60,000 nt of DNA from Apostichopus japonicus (taxonomy: Eukaryota > Echinodermata > Holothuroidea > Aspidochirotida > Stichopodidae), in the NCBI RefSeq assembly GCF_037975245.1, contig NC_092577.1:11786013-11846012 (forward strand). The letters run 5' to 3'. The position numbers and the translations under genes were made by a program. The notes below the pieces were generated by a model that did not search any database, was not told where the DNA came from, and saw nothing but the letters and a program-made list of their open reading frames with translations. This document shows positions 1 to 11,338 of the stretch, piece by piece (positions within the stretch are counted from its first letter, which is position 1; the number at the start of each line of letters is the position of its first letter).

Positions 1-1190
1 GATGTAAACCTCATGATAGCAAAATAAAACTTCAGCTTAGACCTGGGAAAGGAAATTATTCCGAAACAGGTGTTAAAAGAGAGCATTAAACAGTATTCCA
101 GGCTTCAATGTCGTTTGTAATTCATATATAGATGGCGCATGACCTCATGAAAGATTTTTTTCTCTGGAAATGAAACTGGTAATCATTTTGGGAGGTAAAA
201 TTAGTAAATATTAGGAACACTGGGCAAGTTTTCTAATGATACTGGATATTTTAAAGCTTATTGTGGCACCAACAATTCGCATAGCTGCGTCATATCTGTT
301 AAAGTAAAAACATTAAGATTATCATTTTCTATTTCTGAAGTTGTTCCCAGACAGGATATTCACACCCAACTAGATCTGCACTCATTATCCAATAGCACTG
401 AAATTACAAGGACCCCTTGTACAGTACTCAACTATTCGATTAGATAGGAAATGCTGGACTAAAACATGTAACAACTACATTAATATTTGTAAAACATTAG
501 CCAGGAAACATCAGCAGGCTAAGGGTTACCATGTTTGGATGAACCAGTCGCTATATGTACGCAATCTGGTAATTATAAACCAACCTGTTGTCTCAGTATC
601 TTCACTGACCAATGCAGACCAGGTTTTTGAAGTACAAGGGTGCCTCAAGAAGACTAATATGGTGTAAGTAAACTCTGCACAGATCAATGGATATGTCTAA
701 TGGCAAATGTCATGGTATTGTCAAATTGGGAATATCAGCCCTATTTTGAAAAAAAAGTGGAATATATTGCTGTGGTTGGTTCTGCTGTGAAGCTTCTCAT
801 TTGACCTTGGAACACCATGTTTTATCATGATCATTTTTCTGCATATGCAGTTAAGGAAGCTCTCGACGCCAAACTGTATGTTACAATCCAAGATGACTTG
901 TTTCATTACAAACCGTTGCATGCTGGTAACTCTTATGACCCCGAGGAAACAGTCTTGTATGTGGTCACACCTATCAGAAATTCTTGATAGTCAATACAGG
1001 CTTTCATTTAATTATATTTCGAGAGCAGTGGACCTGCACCAACATGTCCATTCCCAGCTGTTTCTTTATGTATAGAACTAGAGAATCCATTTGCATTCCA
1101 AATACATCCACCACTCTCACCAGCAGACACTGTATTTTTGGAATATGCAAGTGCTAGTTAACAGTCGTCACTCGACAACCTTTCAGTGGA
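1..1190. other. intergenic, nothing recognised
   Basis: AT-rich sequence with only short random ORFs on either strand. I see no motif, repeat or coding similarity, and no further upstream part of the Penelope-like element that begins near 1211. Confidence 0.5.
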
Positions 1191-1210
1191 TAATGTGACT
1201 TAAATTCTGA

Positions 1211-1800
1211 AGAAGAAATTTCTTCATTTGGACCAGTGATGAGGATAGCCTGCTCACCTTCATCAATCACATCAATTCTTTCCACAGCACCATCAAATTC
1301 ACCTCTGATTACTCTCACCAGCAGGTTAACTTTCTCGATGTGACTGTTCGCAAGGAACACGGTTCTCTCTCTACAGACTTATACACCAAGCCCACAGACA
1401 CACACCAGTATCTCCATTCTTCAAGCTGCCATCCAAGTCACTGCAAGTCTGGAATTGCCTACAGTCAAGCACTTCGTCTTCGTCGCATTTGCTCTAACAA
1501 TTCCTCTTTCATTCGCAATACAGATGCTTTGGAAAAACACCTTATTGCCAGGGGCCATAGTGCCAGAAGGGTGCGTGAAGCCATTCAGAGAGTCCGCTCC
1601 CTTTCCAGATCATCTACTTTGGCAGTGAAGGACAAAAAGGGACGAGATTACAACAACAAGCTGCCCCTGGTTGTTACTTTCCACCCAAATCTTCCTCTCC
1701 TTCAGAAAATCACCTCTAACAACTACAACATTCTCCTCACTTCAGATAGACTCCAACGAGCCGTCCCTGAAAACCCATCATCGCCTACAGACAACCATGC
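1211..1800 (+). pseudogene. PLE reverse transcriptase, C-terminal fragment
   Basis: Frame 2 reads FFIWTSDEDSLLTFINHIN, then IKFTSDYSHQQVNFLDVTV and STDLYTKPTDTHQYLH. These are the conserved blocks following the palm domain of PLE reverse transcriptases, the part that contacts template-primer and leads into the thumb. The segment then runs to a long basic stretch with CHPSHCKSGIAYSQALRLRR, again typical of the family. The bases just upstream, where the YxDD catalytic loop should be, encode a degraded RRN instead. The frame ends at a stop at 1841-1843, but the family-like sequence switches frame at about 1800, indicating a single-base indel. The minus-strand ORFs overlapping it are shadows. Confidence 0.85.
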
Positions 1801-2294
1801 AACCTACGAGACCTTCTTGTACGTGCTGCTGTTCCACCTCTAACTTATAACCCCACACCTATTCAGCACGGTACCTTTAAATGTGATCGTACTTCGAGAT
1901 GCATCGTCTGCAGCCACCACATTGTTGAATCCAATTCCATCACCAGCCACAGCATGCAACTCAAGACTAAGGGTCACATCACTTGCACTACCACCAATGT
2001 CATCTATCTGATCTCTTGTAGAGTTTGCGGCATCCAGTATGTTGGCGAAACCAAAACCACCCTCAAGAAGCGATTCTATGGTCACAGATCCACAGTAAAC
2101 ACCATGAAGACCGAGACCCAAGTTGGAGAACATTTTAACCTTCCCAACCATGATATTAACGACATGTCCCTACAGGGGATTGAATCCTTAGGTAGCGTTC
2201 TGACCTAGTACGAATCAGCAGAGAGAGGCTCTGGATGCAACGCCTTCGTACCATTCAACATCAGGGGCTGAACATTCAGGAAAGACATGACTAA
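1800..2294 (+). pseudogene. PLE GIY-YIG endonuclease domain
   Basis: Starting in the shifted frame with NLRDLLVRAAVPPLTYNP, the sequence carries the Cys linker FKCDRTSRCIVCSHH and then the endonuclease core VIYLISCRVCGIQYVGET, followed by TTLKKRFYGHRS. In this family the GIY-YIG nuclease nicks the target DNA for target-primed reverse transcription. Visible signatures are the paired Tyr motifs (VIYL and IQYVGET), the Arg in KKRF, the following His, and a downstream GEHFNLPNHD block. A second frameshift near 2205 moves the frame, after which RERLWMQRLRTIQHQGLNIQ ends at a TAA at 2292-2294. That reading matches the expected C-terminus, so both indels are degenerative. Confidence 0.85.
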
Positions 2295-2590
2295 CTTTTC
2301 CTCTACTCCTTCTCCCCTTTCTCCTCACAGCTCTCTTCCCCTCTTTTTTTTTCTCCACACCTTTCTGTCTTTGTCCCTCTCCAGTTTATTCCGTACCCTG
2401 TGCCTTTAATCCTCTCTTTGTCCCTTCACAGTTTATCTCCTTCCTCTACTCCTCACCCTGTTGCTTTCTTCTCACCATCCATGGTGTACTTATAATCCCC
2501 TTTCATCCATCTCATTGTGTTCACCGTGCTCATTAACCTGTCTGTATTCTGTGAGTGTTTTTGTCCCCTCTGTTGCTGTAACTTGTCATT
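2295..2590 (+). other. PLE 3' UTR, pyrimidine-rich
   Basis: The plus strand is strongly C/T-rich (runs such as CCTCTTTTTTTTTCTCC), with no ORF of family character, between the endonuclease stop and the hammerhead fold. It fits an element 3' UTR rather than host sequence. Confidence 0.55.
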
Positions 2591-2592
2591 TA

Positions 2593-2631
2593 GCCTCTGA
2601 AGAAGATCCTGCTAGGATCGAAACGTCAGGC
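2593..2631 (+). ncRNA. minimal type-I-like hammerhead ribozyme motif of the PLE
   Basis: The conserved core is complete: CTGAAGA (2597-2603), then a stem II hairpin GATCCT/AGGATC with a 3-nt GCT loop (2605-2619), then GAAAC (2620-2624) directly followed by GTC (2625-2627). Stem I is GCCT (2593-2596) pairing with AGGC (2628-2631). Hammerheads with a vanishingly short stem III are known from the flanking repeats of Penelope-like elements (established knowledge: minimalist hammerheads in PLEs). Cleavage would be expected after the C of GTC (2627). One extra A (2604) sits between the CTGAAGA box and stem II, so activity is uncertain. A fold this compact may work best as a dimer. Confidence 0.75.
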
Positions 2632-2699
2632 CAACTTACTTTTACACGAAGACATTTTGGAACAGTTACTAGAAAAGCCAAGTACAGGTGAAAACAGTA

Positions 2700-4328
2700 G
2701 TCCAATATTTGTAAGTATGTTTGTTTTAATATCATTAGACATTGCAAAAGACCGATAAAAGAGTTGCTGTTTTGTATTATGTGCAAAGGCTAAAGACAAA
2801 CATTTACAGGCCGCAGAACACTTCAGATCGAGATGAATGTTTTTTTTTAAAGTCCGTTGTGTTGAAAAATACTAATATACCTGTGAACCTTTATTTTTCA
2901 CATTTTCGGCGTTCCATGGAGTGAGGAGCCATCTTATGAAGATGATATCTTGTTCTGTTTAGTTAAGAACGAACGTGCGTAAGGAAAATTTAAAAAAAAT
3001 AAGGCAACATTTTCTATAAGAAGGACTTTTTGTGCAAAACTGTGCCCTTTCTTTGAATTGTATGTCAGCAAAGCAGTTACTTCATGGATTCTTTTTAGCC
3101 TATGACCATAAACTTTATCTGGTAAAGATATTGAACAATGGAGTTTCAGCGGTCTTGCTGGCAGATTGGTGACACAGTTTCAAGTGCAGTTTCAAAAATA
3201 CATATAAACCATATTTCAGATTTCATAAAACCCCGATGCAAAGAGCACTGACTGACAGATAAGTTAGAGAATCTAAAAAGGAAATATATTTTACAAAATC
3301 TATCTTTGAAGTTTCAAATGTATTATTGTTAAACGTGGAATCCCTGCACCGACGTAAGGTCGTCTGTAAAGGAAATATATGAGTAGAAAACACATTAAAG
3401 CTTTAATGTGGCAATATGCAGTGTTTTCGTTTGGCTGAGTTGTAAGGCTACGACAATACTAATTCAAACGCAGTCACTTCGGCATGGTAGTTCATCGTGC
3501 TCATCAGAACTGATTATGTGAGGGCTATATAATATTCTTATCAGTTGAAGTACAGAGTATATGTTCCAGACTTGATATGAATTAATATCAAAATGATATT
3601 TTGAAAGAATATAGAAGAGTGCGATAAAGGGAGTGAATATAGGAAGAATAACCACATAGGAACAAAACTATTACTTTACTACTAATAAGTTTAAACTGCA
3701 AAGGTTAACCTGCTTTGGAAGTGGATGTTAAAGTTAAACCTATGACGGACATCAGCTGGACAGGTATTTCTTGCACGTGGTTTATAATAAGCCCATGATA
3801 CTTTCTGCCCTCAATTTTCAAGATAACAGGGCTGATCGCAGTATGTTAATTTCTATGCCTCCAGTTTTCTAACGGTGCTCTCCGCGACAATGCTGGAATT
3901 ACACAAAAAGGAGCCAAGTAGTCAAATGATATGTTTTTTCATTTCGTTTACCTCATAATTTGTCTATGATCTGTTTACAAAATTCGAAAATAGTGTAGAA
4001 ATTTAATTATGACCGTCACCTCGAAATGTACAAACTTAATGGATATTGAAAAAGTAGACTTATTAAAAACTTTCTTTATCAAAGATAAATTTGTGTGGAA
4101 AGAATTAGTGGAATTTCTGAAATAAATTCAAAGCAATTTATCAATAACTTTGATTGAGGAGCGTTCAAGACGTAAAGGTTTGTTTTTCTATTATGATCCA
4201 TTACGTCTTAATGATATATTAAAATTCTTAAATGAATAAAAATTGTTGTAACAATTAGTTTAGGGTAACATTTCTCTGTCTATTTCTAGATACATATATC
4301 ACAGAAGGAAGGCTCTTCTTTTACACAA
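2700..4328. other. intergenic, nothing recognised
   Basis: Non-coding AT-rich DNA between the PLE and a TRIM pseudogene. No paralogous match to the other TRIM 5' flanks was obvious. The last 60 bases hold pyrimidine-rich acceptor-like sequence (TCTATTTCTAG and CATATATCACAG) before the pseudogene ATG. Confidence 0.45.
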
Positions 4329-6531
4329 ATGGCATCGAAAGCTCCCTTTGAAAAGTTTTGAGAGAGCTTTTTTACATGTTCTGTTTGCTTGGATCAATTC
4401 AAAGAACCGAAACAGTTACCGTGTCTTCATCGATACCGTAAGGAATGCTTGCAAACACTTATTCAGACCAGCAATAATAATAACGTAAAATGTTCGTTAT
4501 GTAATCAGGAGTGCGCAATATCAGCAAAAGGGATTGACGATTGTCAAACCGATTTTCACATGAAGAGTATGCTTGAGTTCTTACAACTGCAGAAATCATG
4601 TGAACATAGTGACTTGAAGAAATGTATGAGCTGTTTAAAGAATACCAAAGTTTCAGCATACTGCTTTAAATGTAAAGGATTTTTATGTAAAGCATGTCAC
4701 GACATACACGTCAGCACCATGACGTTTAATGAGCATCAACCAGATACTCTTAACTTGGATGATATTGAAGCAAAGAACTTAAGTTTGGAAAAGTTGTCTG
4801 CACTTACCGAAGTGCCCAAATGTCATATGCATAGCAATACTGACGCAACCCTATGTTTTAGGTCTTGTGGATATCTACCAATTTGCTTTACTTGTAGACA
4901 CGGTTACCACAAAGAATATGATTATCATGGAGTAGGACAACTTGCTGGACGTGAACGCGAGTTGCTCGAACAAAATATTGCTGAACAAAAACACAACAGA
5001 AGATCATACGAGTTACCAAGGAAAATTCAAATTACAACGCGGACACTGAGTGAAAATGTTGCAACGAAAACAGAAGAATTGATAAATCAACACATACAAC
5101 AGGTTCGTAAGATTAAACATGAACTGGGAGCATGTACCACTAACCGAGCAAGAGGTTTATTTGACATAAAAAACAGACGAAAACACGAAGACAGCCAAAT
5201 AAGTTTTCATTTGGAGGAAGAGATAAGCCAAGTGAAAGATAATATGATCGTGTCAAGAAAAAAGCTAAAAGAACGTACGACAACGAAACCGAAAAGTTAA
5301 ATGTAGAATGCATCACAATTGAGGGAGCACTCTGCATGGAACTTTCAAATAAAGATGCTAGCTTAAAAGATATGAGAACAGCAATGGAAGTACATATAAA
5401 GGAAAATAAAATTGAATTCAAAGGAATAACAGATTATTGTGACCAGGTTATTAAACGGTACGAGAACGTCATTGAAACGACTTCATCATCTTTTCTTGCA
5501 ACTAAAGACAAGTAGACATACGTTCAGTGTACCCTGAAATTAGAGCAGCCTGTGCACCTCTTAAAGAAAACATAGAAAATGATTTCTACAGCTAGAATCC
5601 TTATCCGATGTTGCTACCGAGGATACAAGGAGCGTTGATGTTGATGACGTCACGATTACTAAATACCAGGAGTCAGTTTTCGATGTTCAGGGAATCAAAA
5701 CTAAAAGTTGGTGGATTAATGACATTGCGTACATCGGTGACGATTATATCGTCGTCACTGGCCGGGCGTCTAGTAGTTACTCACACGTCACTGTCATCAA
5801 TATAAGAGGGGAAATGCAACGACAGGATCAGATAAAGTCTGATAAGACGTCTTTCCCAAATCGTTTCTGTTGTTTTTGTTCATAAAAGTTTAAAGTTTAA
5901 CAGCTTGCTGGCTGGTGAAGTCGGTTTATACGATGTACGTGATGGTTCATACAACAAGACATACTTCAATGACATCTCCAATGGCTGGTTTACACATAGA
6001 TAGGTCAAGTGTTTAACCAAGAATCCTGTCAGCAATGACATCATTGTTGGTAGAGACAGAAGAGAAGTGTATATCTCCGATTATCGATTGAATTACAGAT
6101 ACACCCTATCACTTCCAAATGTAATTTGTGGTTCGCATGACATTACTGTACATAAAGGTAGTCTCCTGGTCTGTGACTACGATGGTAAGAGAGCATATTC
6201 AGTCACCATGGAGGGGTCAGATGTGACGTGTGAATTTACCAAACCGGATATTGGCGGTGCCCGTAGACCTCTCAATGTGTTGTACAGATACGAAAGACCT
6301 CGTTTACATATAATGGAGAGCAAGACAGGCCGGTACAGTCAAGATGGCCGACAACTACTGAAAACATACCCTGTAGACGACAACTGCTGTTGTATGGCCA
6401 ATTCATCAATAAATGGGGTGGAACAGCTTATGTTAGCGACATGTGTTTCTGGAAAGTTATACACTTACGATCTTGAAGATGATAGAAGGAATTTTAGTAC
6501 TAGTTATAATATGAACTTTGAAGTTCCCTGA
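4329..6531 (+). pseudogene. TRIM-type RING/B-box/propeller pseudogene (copy E)
   Basis: This is the only TRIM copy on the plus strand and the most diverged. It starts with MASKAPFEKF and then an in-frame TGA (4359-4361). It continues through a RING-like segment (CSVC, CLHRYRKEC, CSLC), B-box 1 (CMSC to CKAC), a B-box 2 remnant (CHMH to GYHKEYDYH) and a coiled coil to a frameshift near 5280. The RING ligand Cys of the CLHRYC motif is replaced by Arg. Downstream, coiled-coil and propeller homology continues in changing frames with stops to about 6060. The last propeller blades are then open from 6067 to the stop at 6529-6531, including DITVHKGSLLVC and YSQDGRQLL. Multiple independent lesions make this an old pseudogene. 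Confidence 0.9.
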
Positions 6532-6985
6532 GAATGGTTGTTTTTCCATCTTCATTAAAGCTGGTTATATCGAGTAGATATAATAAGTATATCCCCGGCG
6601 ATAGGAATTTGTCCCTAACTGCCAATCTCAAATTAAAGCTTTAACAATTGCAACACTGCCGTCGTTTCTTTTACCTTCAACATTCTGTAAGCGTATTGGC
6701 GTAACAATTTTTGTTATAATATATACTAATGGCGTTTAAAGTATTTGATTTTCTCTATACACTGATTCATTGACATGTACTCTTCGTTAGATTTAGTAAT
6801 CGTGTTCATCTTTCTGGTCAAGTAAGTCTTAAAAAGAAATTTCGGTTGCTACATTTGATTGCGGGACAATACATGCTTGATATTTCTCCGTCTTTAAGAC
6901 AAACCATATACTCAATTTGCTCACTAATTTGTAAGAAGAATATATGAACTTTAAAATGTGTTGATAATTTGTAAAATTATTCGAC
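6532..6985. other. intergenic, nothing recognised
   Basis: AT-rich sequence after the copy E pseudogene. I saw no gene or repeat here. Confidence 0.4.
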
Positions 6986-6989
6986 AACA

Positions 6990-8060
6990 ACAAACTGATC
7001 AAATGAATTATGTCTTCACGGCTAATGCAAATGATTTGTTGTTCATAAAAGTGCTTAAATTTTTTTTCTAAAGAGGAAGATAATTATTGACACAAAGTTT
7101 TGCATTTTGAAATTCTAAACGCCAAGAAAAATTGATGAGTGTTACTCAATTTCAGCATGCATTTACTATTAAAATCAGCCAGCTTGCAGGTTTTTTATTT
7201 GTATATTTAGATATAGGGCAGAATTGCAACGAAAGCTGACGATAGGGTTAAATGTAGTTTACGTAGCGACTGGATACTTTTGGATAGGACCAACTATTCC
7301 TTTAAGTTTATCTCCTATGGCTTGCATAGTATATAGAATAGAATATTAGGGGCTTCTTGCAAATGTTGATCAAACAAGTTGTTTGATGTGAACAGCATTT
7401 GTCAAAACGAGACGTTTGTTAGTTGCCTTTGTGAATGATAACTCCAAGTGTCTTTATAAATTCTCTAAAATATATGCTATCGTCTCCAATGTTCGATGTT
7501 TTCCAAGTAAGAAACAATAGCCTATGCCAACATATAATTTCACAACTATTGCAATAGATGGTATATGTACATACAAGAAAAGCATTCACTGTGGTCTAAT
7601 CTCTTCAATGAAGGCTATTCTCAGTGACTATGTCCATTGTAATGTCCCGCTAGTATGTAGACATATGTCTACAATTGTTTCATAGCTGTAAAGAAATAAA
7701 GCCAGAACAATCGTCTTTGCTATAACATATGACCTATTCTCGCTGTCTAGTTACTTGCACGTCTATGACCGAAAACTTGAAAAAAATCCGATGTTATCCT
7801 GTTTGGGACTTGAGCTAGAAAAGCAATCCTTGAATAAGAAGCCAGGTAGTACTGAATAGTAAGCGATCGCGTGTATCTTATGCACTGTACATGTACATGT
7901 GACACGATATCACATACGTATGTACATTTCTGGCGAAACTACAGTCTCCTTTGCTTATTACAAAGTTTTATATTTCTTATATAGTTTGATATAAAACAAT
8001 ATGAAAGAATATGGAAAACTGTTCCGAAAAATGAAATCGCTCAAATGTCATTACAATTCA
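6990..8060. repeat. segmental duplication block, matches 25990-26940 plus 29366-29420
   Basis: Long stretches align by eye, including short diagnostic strings such as GTTGCCTTTGTGAATGATAA (7419 here, the same with one change near 26355), GCGATCGCGTGTATCTT (7863 and 26774) and GAAAGAATATGGAAAA (8003 and 29370). This is the distal left end of unit A, on the 3' side of its TRIM gene, duplicated in unit B. No ORF is conserved between the copies, so it looks non-coding. Confidence 0.7.
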
Positions 8061-9640
8061 GAAAATACAACTGATTTATACGACAAAACGCTTTGAGTTA
8101 CACAATAACACCATCGATGCGTTTAGTTTCCAAGGCGTTCTCATGTCAACCCAATGAAGCGCAAAACGAAAACAAGCTGTTATTTTGGCATATTAATTTA
8201 GCTGGTTTTGTGTTCAGGCAAAGTTATTCTACCACCGCAGAATTAGGGAAATAAAAATCTATCAGTATTAATGTCACCCATCAGAAAAAAAACAAATTTA
8301 AACTTTAAACTCTTTGTTTATCAGAATATAGTATCTTTGATATCGTTAATTGAGTTATTTAGAACAGGCATTGTTCATATATGACATTTTTATCTTTAGA
8401 TTAGTATAGTTAATGACGATGCGAGAACTTTAATCAAATATAAGGTACAACGTAACGAAGTATATCGAGACTGGAGACGGAGCAACGAAGAAGGAGGAGA
8501 AGAATGTTTACAAACCTATTTGTTAGGTTTTGTTAACGTAAATAGTTTGTGCTCCTTCAAAATACATAGAACAAATTCAATAAACACAATGTTCTTCAAG
8601 TATGTCTTCCAAACCTCTAACTGCGTTATTCTACAATCTAACACTGAATCTAAGAAATAATTGTTTCTGCTTATTTCACATTCGTTAATCTTTTTACAAA
8701 CCTTTAGCAGTCGCGACCAGCTGCACTTTATTTAACATTTAATACAAAGTTCCTTTTCATATTATGTCAAAAATACATGTTTCGTTCATTCTTATACAAG
8801 CTCATCAATACATTTGAAACTAGCTGCATATTTGTTTAAAACATGATTCAATTTTCAACTTGAACTTATAACGCAAATGATATATTATTTAGCTATTCGT
8901 TTTCACGTCGACTCTACATCGGTTTTCATTTCAACAAATAGTACAGAAACAACCCATAGTATAGTCAGAATTATCGGCGATCTGTGTTATCAACGATGTA
9001 AGGAATCACGTGTCTTCAGATTATACTGGCTTTGAGCTACGGTTTAGCACATGGTTAACTTCACTTAACTAGGTTTCTGTTACTGTTATCTGTAGATAGT
9101 GACATCCCATGTTACAATTCAGCAGTGTTGTTACCAAGTTTCAAGTCGATTTTAAATCAAATCAAGTCACATGTCATTTCGTTGTATATAGCACATTCAA
9201 TCAAGGCATATTTGTTAAGAAAAGCTATGCTTATTCTTGGTTCCCTCTACCAATCAGTTGCTGTATTGCTTTATTTTGATTTCTTTATGTTGTTACTTTC
9301 ACATTAATTGTATTGTACGTATATTTTTGCTTTCGAATTGGTAGGAATAAATCAAATCAAATAAAAAAAAAAATATGGTGGTTGGGTTGATGACGTGCAT
9401 CAATGAGCTGTAGCTGCAATGGTATGAGGCGAGCAAATTCTACAACAGTTGTGTTCATGGTTGGACAGAATCTGAGTTTATTGTAACCAAGACATATAAG
9501 ATAATTCTAAACATACATAACAGTCAAAACATTAAACATGATTATATATTGCTCTTGCCTGACGGCAGCAATTAGCTTTACGGTCATAAATAATCCTCTG
9601 CTATGAAGGAGGGGGTGAATTTAGTCACATGTCACATGTC
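8061..9640. other. intergenic DNA of unit A
   Basis: AT-rich non-coding sequence with A-rich runs near 9360. A few strings (AAATCAAATCAAGTCACATGTC near 9155) recur near 29515-29600 in unit B, so part of it belongs to the duplicated block. Nothing codes here. Confidence 0.4.
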
Positions 9641-11338
9641 ATTTCGTTTTATAGCACATCAAATCAAATATAACAGCAATTCACAAGAGACGTACTATAA
9701 AGGGGGGAGGATGGGGGTTTCGCCTGTTCTATAGCTTCAAACTACCATGGATATGAATCAATGCATAATACAACATTACTGTATAACCCACTGCACATTC
9801 TAGCACAAAGCTTAAACACTTTGTATGCGTCATACCTAGAAAAAGATAAATAATTTAAGACATTATATTAAGTGTTAAAGGAAGTAACTTAGGTCATAAG
9901 AGTCATGTCTAAGAACACTTGAACCATATCCTGGCAAATAAATATGGAACATCATAAAATGATGATACAAATTCTTCAGCATAATCTTCTCTCTCATCGC
10001 CGCATTGTTTGTGGCTTCATATCACACTCCATCAAATGCACATTTTCATAAGTGTATGCCGTGGTAGTTAATAATACATTAAAATATGGTATAACAAAGG
10101 TATAGATATAGGAAAAGGCGTCATCGTCACCCAAAATTCGACACAAGCTCACCGACAAAACCACAACGTTTCCCTTAATCTAACGACGTGTAACAACAAC
10201 TCCCCAACCCCAATGTCCGTCCTCTTTAATCTCAAAAATTAAAAATAAATCGAAAATTAGATGAAATGCAATAAACACTAAAGTTACAAACAGAACGAAG
10301 TTCTTTTTGCTTTCTGTCAAAGCAGCAACATATTTCTGCTCAAAGTCATAAGTATTCACAAGTATGTAATAAAAGTTAACTAAGTGAATGCCAGAAATTA
10401 TGTGTATTTATCAAGAACTACAGATACAATGTGCTGATTTAAATAATACTAATGATTAGCTGATTAGTTTAACTTAGTGTTTTGTGTGTGTCGAGTACTG
10501 TGAATTGTTTCTGTGTGTATACAGAACTACGGAAGTACAGTAAGCAGTGTATAAGCGGTGTGTGCAACAGTGCTCCTCTTCAATAATTAGTTTAAATTAG
10601 TTTTTATGTTTGTATCAGATACTGCTGATATCGTGTATAGCTGTAGGTACAATCGGCGGTGTCAATGCCTATATACATCGCTGCATTTTCAGTCATTAGT
10701 TTGCATTATTTTTTATGTGGGTATCAAATACTTTGGCTATGATGTACCGGTTTAGTACAGCAAGCACAATCAGCTGTGTATAGTAACAATCGTCTTAATG
10801 CAAGAGATAATACCCGTGGATAACATAAAGAAATACCGGATGATGAATATGCTTTAATAGAATGATAAAATGACTGACCTGGAATTAATTATGAGTTGAA
10901 TTTGTCATTATTTCAATTTATTTATCATTGCTTTAGTGTATCCCTGTATTAAATAAAAAAAATATCTGTATCTCGTTTAGTACATTCTTGTCACTGCCAT
11001 TGTTTACATTTTTGCGGACCTCTCCTCGACAACTTGGACGTGTAGAAGAGTGAACTGCTCTCACTATGTGACATATCTCAACCAGGGAACTACTACTTAA
11101 CCTCAATACTAACAACCAGCTGCTGAATGATAGAAATGAATATAGTTCATACTCATGTTTTTTTTGGATATTATCTGTTGGAAAGGAAATAGGGAGAAAT
11201 AATCAGACAAATAAAATAAATCAAACGTTTATTATAAGAAGTGTAAGAGTCGTATTTCTCGATGAAAAAAATTCTGAATTTAGTTTAAATGCAGCTTCTA
11301 AGGTTCTGTCTAATTAAACGTTGACATATGTCCTTAAT
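9640..11338. repeat. TRIM 3'-flank repeat, unit A
   Basis: This block lies directly downstream (on the minus strand) of TRIM gene A. It recurs at about 29600-31350, and in a shortened form at 32065-33436. Shared landmarks include CTACCATGGATATGAATCAA, CAGCATAATCTTCTCTC and the CCGGTTTAGTACA stretch. Short ORFs of 60-68 codons near 10933 and 33007 are shared only because the DNA is duplicated. I do not call them genes. Confidence 0.8.
11228..11233 (-). promoter_or_regulatory. polyadenylation signal for TRIM gene A
   Basis: AATAAA on the minus strand, about 105 nt past the TAG stop. The equivalent position in gene B also holds AATAAA, while the truncated copy at 31352 has lost it (TTTGTT on the plus strand). 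Confidence 0.55.

Larger units (their letters stand above)
1211..2660 (+). mobile_element. 5'-truncated Penelope-like retroelement (PLE)
   Basis: The order is the C-terminal end of a PLE reverse transcriptase, a Cys-containing linker, a GIY-YIG endonuclease, a pyrimidine-rich 3' UTR and a hammerhead-ribozyme fold. That combination is diagnostic for Penelope-like elements. The catalytic core of the reverse transcriptase (fingers, palm and the YxDD motif) is missing or unrecognisable upstream of 1211, where an in-frame TGA lies at 1208-1210. Two frameshifts, near 1800 and near 2205, break the reading frame, so the copy is dead. The 3' boundary is uncertain: it lies somewhere after the hammerhead motif, between about 2632 and 2700. 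No target-site duplication was identified. Confidence 0.85.

Noticed and set aside
1154-1360. Minus-strand 68-codon ORF
   Set aside because: Antisense shadow of the PLE reverse transcriptase fragment, which has clear family motifs on the plus strand.
1840-2151. Minus-strand 103-codon ORF
   Set aside because: Antisense to the GIY-YIG endonuclease region and without family character.
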